Below are positions 54,001-57,000 of a stretch of 64,000 bases of DNA, piece after piece. The stretch is from positions 57,307,602 to 57,371,601 of the forward strand of contig OZ026528.1 of NCBI GenBank assembly GCA_964019695.1, given 5' to 3'. Within the stretch, counting starts at the first letter, position 1, and every line of letters begins with the position of its first letter. The notes under the pieces were generated by a model. The model made no database searches. It was not told the DNA's origin and saw nothing but the letters and a program-made list of their open reading frames with translations. This DNA is from Loripinus fragilis. Lineage: Eukaryota; Mollusca; Bivalvia; Lucinida; Lucinidae. Position numbers and translations under genes: made by a program.

Positions 54001-57000
54001 TCAGAGCTAAAGAAAACCTCAACCCTAATTAGGAAACCTAATAACATGACCAAAGTCAATACATTTGAGATGCCTTGCTGACTAAAGCACTGTCATATTT
54101 AAATCAAAGAAGGCAGAAGACTGTAGCTCTGATTGACAGAAAACGATAACACTGTGTGATGGACGTCATTTGTTGGTAGCTGCAATTTTGGTAGGCATTA
54201 TGAGAAACATTTGTGTGAAATTATTTTGAATTTGGACAAGTCTTTCAGAAAATGTCATTAAAAGATATTACTTTGTTAGCTTTAGTGGCCATTTCGTTTG
54301 GCGGAGAAGAATCATTTGTGCAATTTTGGTAGACAACATTAAAGGAAACATTCCTGTTATCTTATTTTTAATAAGGACCAGTGATTCAGGAGATGTCGTT
54401 TTTAGACAAAGTTTACACACCGCAGCCTTAGACCAATTTCAATACTTAGATCATGTATTATACTTCTTCTGTATTCTAGTATGTACTTATAGGACTTACC
54501 AGGAGTTCATGAGGTCTAAGAGCAGATGTGATGTTGCTGTATTCTAGTCTGTACTTATGGACTTACCAGGAGTTCATGAAGTCTAAGAGCAGATGTGATG
54601 TTGCTGTATTTAAGTCTGTAATTATAGATTCACCAGGCGTGCGTGAGGTCTAAGACAGATGTGATGTTGCTGTATTCTAGTCTGTACTTATGTAATTACC
54701 AGGCGTCCATGGGGTCTAAGAGCAGATGTGATGTTGCTATATTCTAGTCTGTAGTTATGGACCATAAGGTCTAAGAGCAGATGTGACGTTGCTGTATTCT
54801 AGTCTGTTCTTATGGACTTACCAGGTGTCCATAAGGTCTAAGAGCAGATGTGATGTTGCTGTATTCTAGTCTGTACTTATGGACATACCAGGTGTCCATA
54901 AGGTCTAAGATCAGATGTAATGTTGCTGTATTCTAGTCTGTTCTTATGGACTTACCAGGCGTCCATGAGGTCTAAGAGCAGATGTCATGTTGCTGTATTC
55001 TAGTCTGTACTTATGGACTGACCAGGTGTCCATGAGGTCTAAGAGCAGATGTGATGTTGCTGTATTCTTGTTTGTACTTATGGACTTACCAGGTGTTCAT
55101 GAGGTATAAGAGCAGATGTGATGTTGCTATATTCTAGTCTGTACTTATGGACTTACCAGGCGTGCATGTAGTCAAAGAGCAGATGTTATGTTGCTGTAAT
55201 CTAGTTTGTACTTAAGGACTTACCAGGTGTCCATGAGGTCTATGAGCAGATGTGATGTTGCTGTATTCTAGTCTGTACTTATGGACTGACCAGGTGTTCA
55301 TGAGGTCTAAGAGCAGATGTGATGTTGCTATATTCTAGTCTGTACTTATGGACTTACCAGGTGTTCATGAGGTCAAAGTGCAGATGTGATGTTGCTGTAT
55401 TCTAGTCTGTACTTATGGACTTACCAGGCGTGCATGTAGTCAAAGAGCAGATGTTATGTTGCTGTATTCTAGTTTGTACTTAAGGACTTACCAGGTGTCC
55501 ATGAGGTCTATGAGCAGATGTGATGTTGCTGTATTCTAGTCTGTACTTATGGACTTACCAGGTGTCCATGAGGTCTAAGAGCAGATGTCATGTTGCTGTA
55601 TTCTAGTCTGTACTTATGGACTTACCAGGTGTTCATGAGGTCTAAGAGCAGATGTGATGTTGCTGTATTCTAGTCTGTACTTATGGACTTACCAGATGTT
55701 CATGAGGTCTAAGAGCTGATGAGATGTTGTTGTATTCTAGTCTGTACTTATGGACTTACCAGTTGTCCAGGAGGTCTAAGAGCAGATGTGATGTTGCTGT
55801 ATTCTAGTCTGTTCTTTTGGACTTACAAGATGTCCATGAGGTCAAAGAGCAGATGTGATGTTGCTGTATTCTAGTCTGTACTTATGGACTTACCAGGCGT
55901 GCATGTAGTCAAAGAGCAGATGTTATGTTGCTGTATTCTAGTTTGTACTTCGGGACTTACCAGATGTCCATGAGGTCTATGAGCAGATGTGATGTTGCTG
56001 TATTCTAGTCTGTACTTATGGACTTACCAGGTGACCAAGAGGTCGAAGAGCAGATGTGATGTTGCTATATTCTAGTCTGTACTTATGGACTTACTAGTTG
56101 TCCATGAGGTCTTAGAGCAGATGTGAAGTTGCTTTATTCTAGTCTGTAGTTATGGACTTACCAGGTGTCCGTGAGGTCTGAGAGCAGATGTGATGCTGCT
56201 GTATTCTAGTCTGTACTTATGGACTAACCAGGTGTCCATGAGGTCTAAGAGCAGATGTCATGTTGCTGTATTCTAGTCTGTACTTATGGACTGACCAGGT
56301 GTCCATGAGGTCTAAGTTGCTGTATTCTAGTCTATACTTATGGACTTACCAGGTGTTCACGAGGTCTTAGAGCAGATGTGATGTTGCTGTATTCTAGTCT
56401 GTGCTTATGGACTAACCAGGTGTCCATGAGGTCTAAGAGCATATGTGATGTTGCTTTATTCTAGTCTGTACTTATGAACTTACCAGATGTTCGTGAGGTC
56501 TAGGTCTAAGAGCAGATGTGATTTTGCTGTATTCTAGTCTGTACTTATGGACTTACCAGGTGTCCATAAGGTCTAAGAGCAGATGTGATGTTGCTGTATT
56601 CTAGTCTGTACTTATGGACTTACCAGGTGTTCATGAGGTCTAAGAGCAGATGTGATGGTGCTATATTCTAGTCTGTACTTATGGACTTACCAGGTGTTCA
56701 TGAGGTCTAAGAGCAGATGTGATGTTGCTGTATTCTTGTTTGTACTTATGGACTTACCAGGTGTTCATGAGGTCTAACAGCAGATGTGATGTTGCTGTAT
56801 TCTAGGCTGTACTTATAGACTTACCAGGTGTTCATGAGGTCTAAGAGCAGATGTGATGTTGCTGTAATCTAGTCTGTACTTATGGACTTACCAGGTGTAC
56901 ATGAGGTCTAAGAGCAGATGTGATGTTGCTATATTCTAGTCTGTACTTATGGACTTACCAGGTGTTCATGAGGTCTAACAGCAGATGTGATGTTGCTGTA

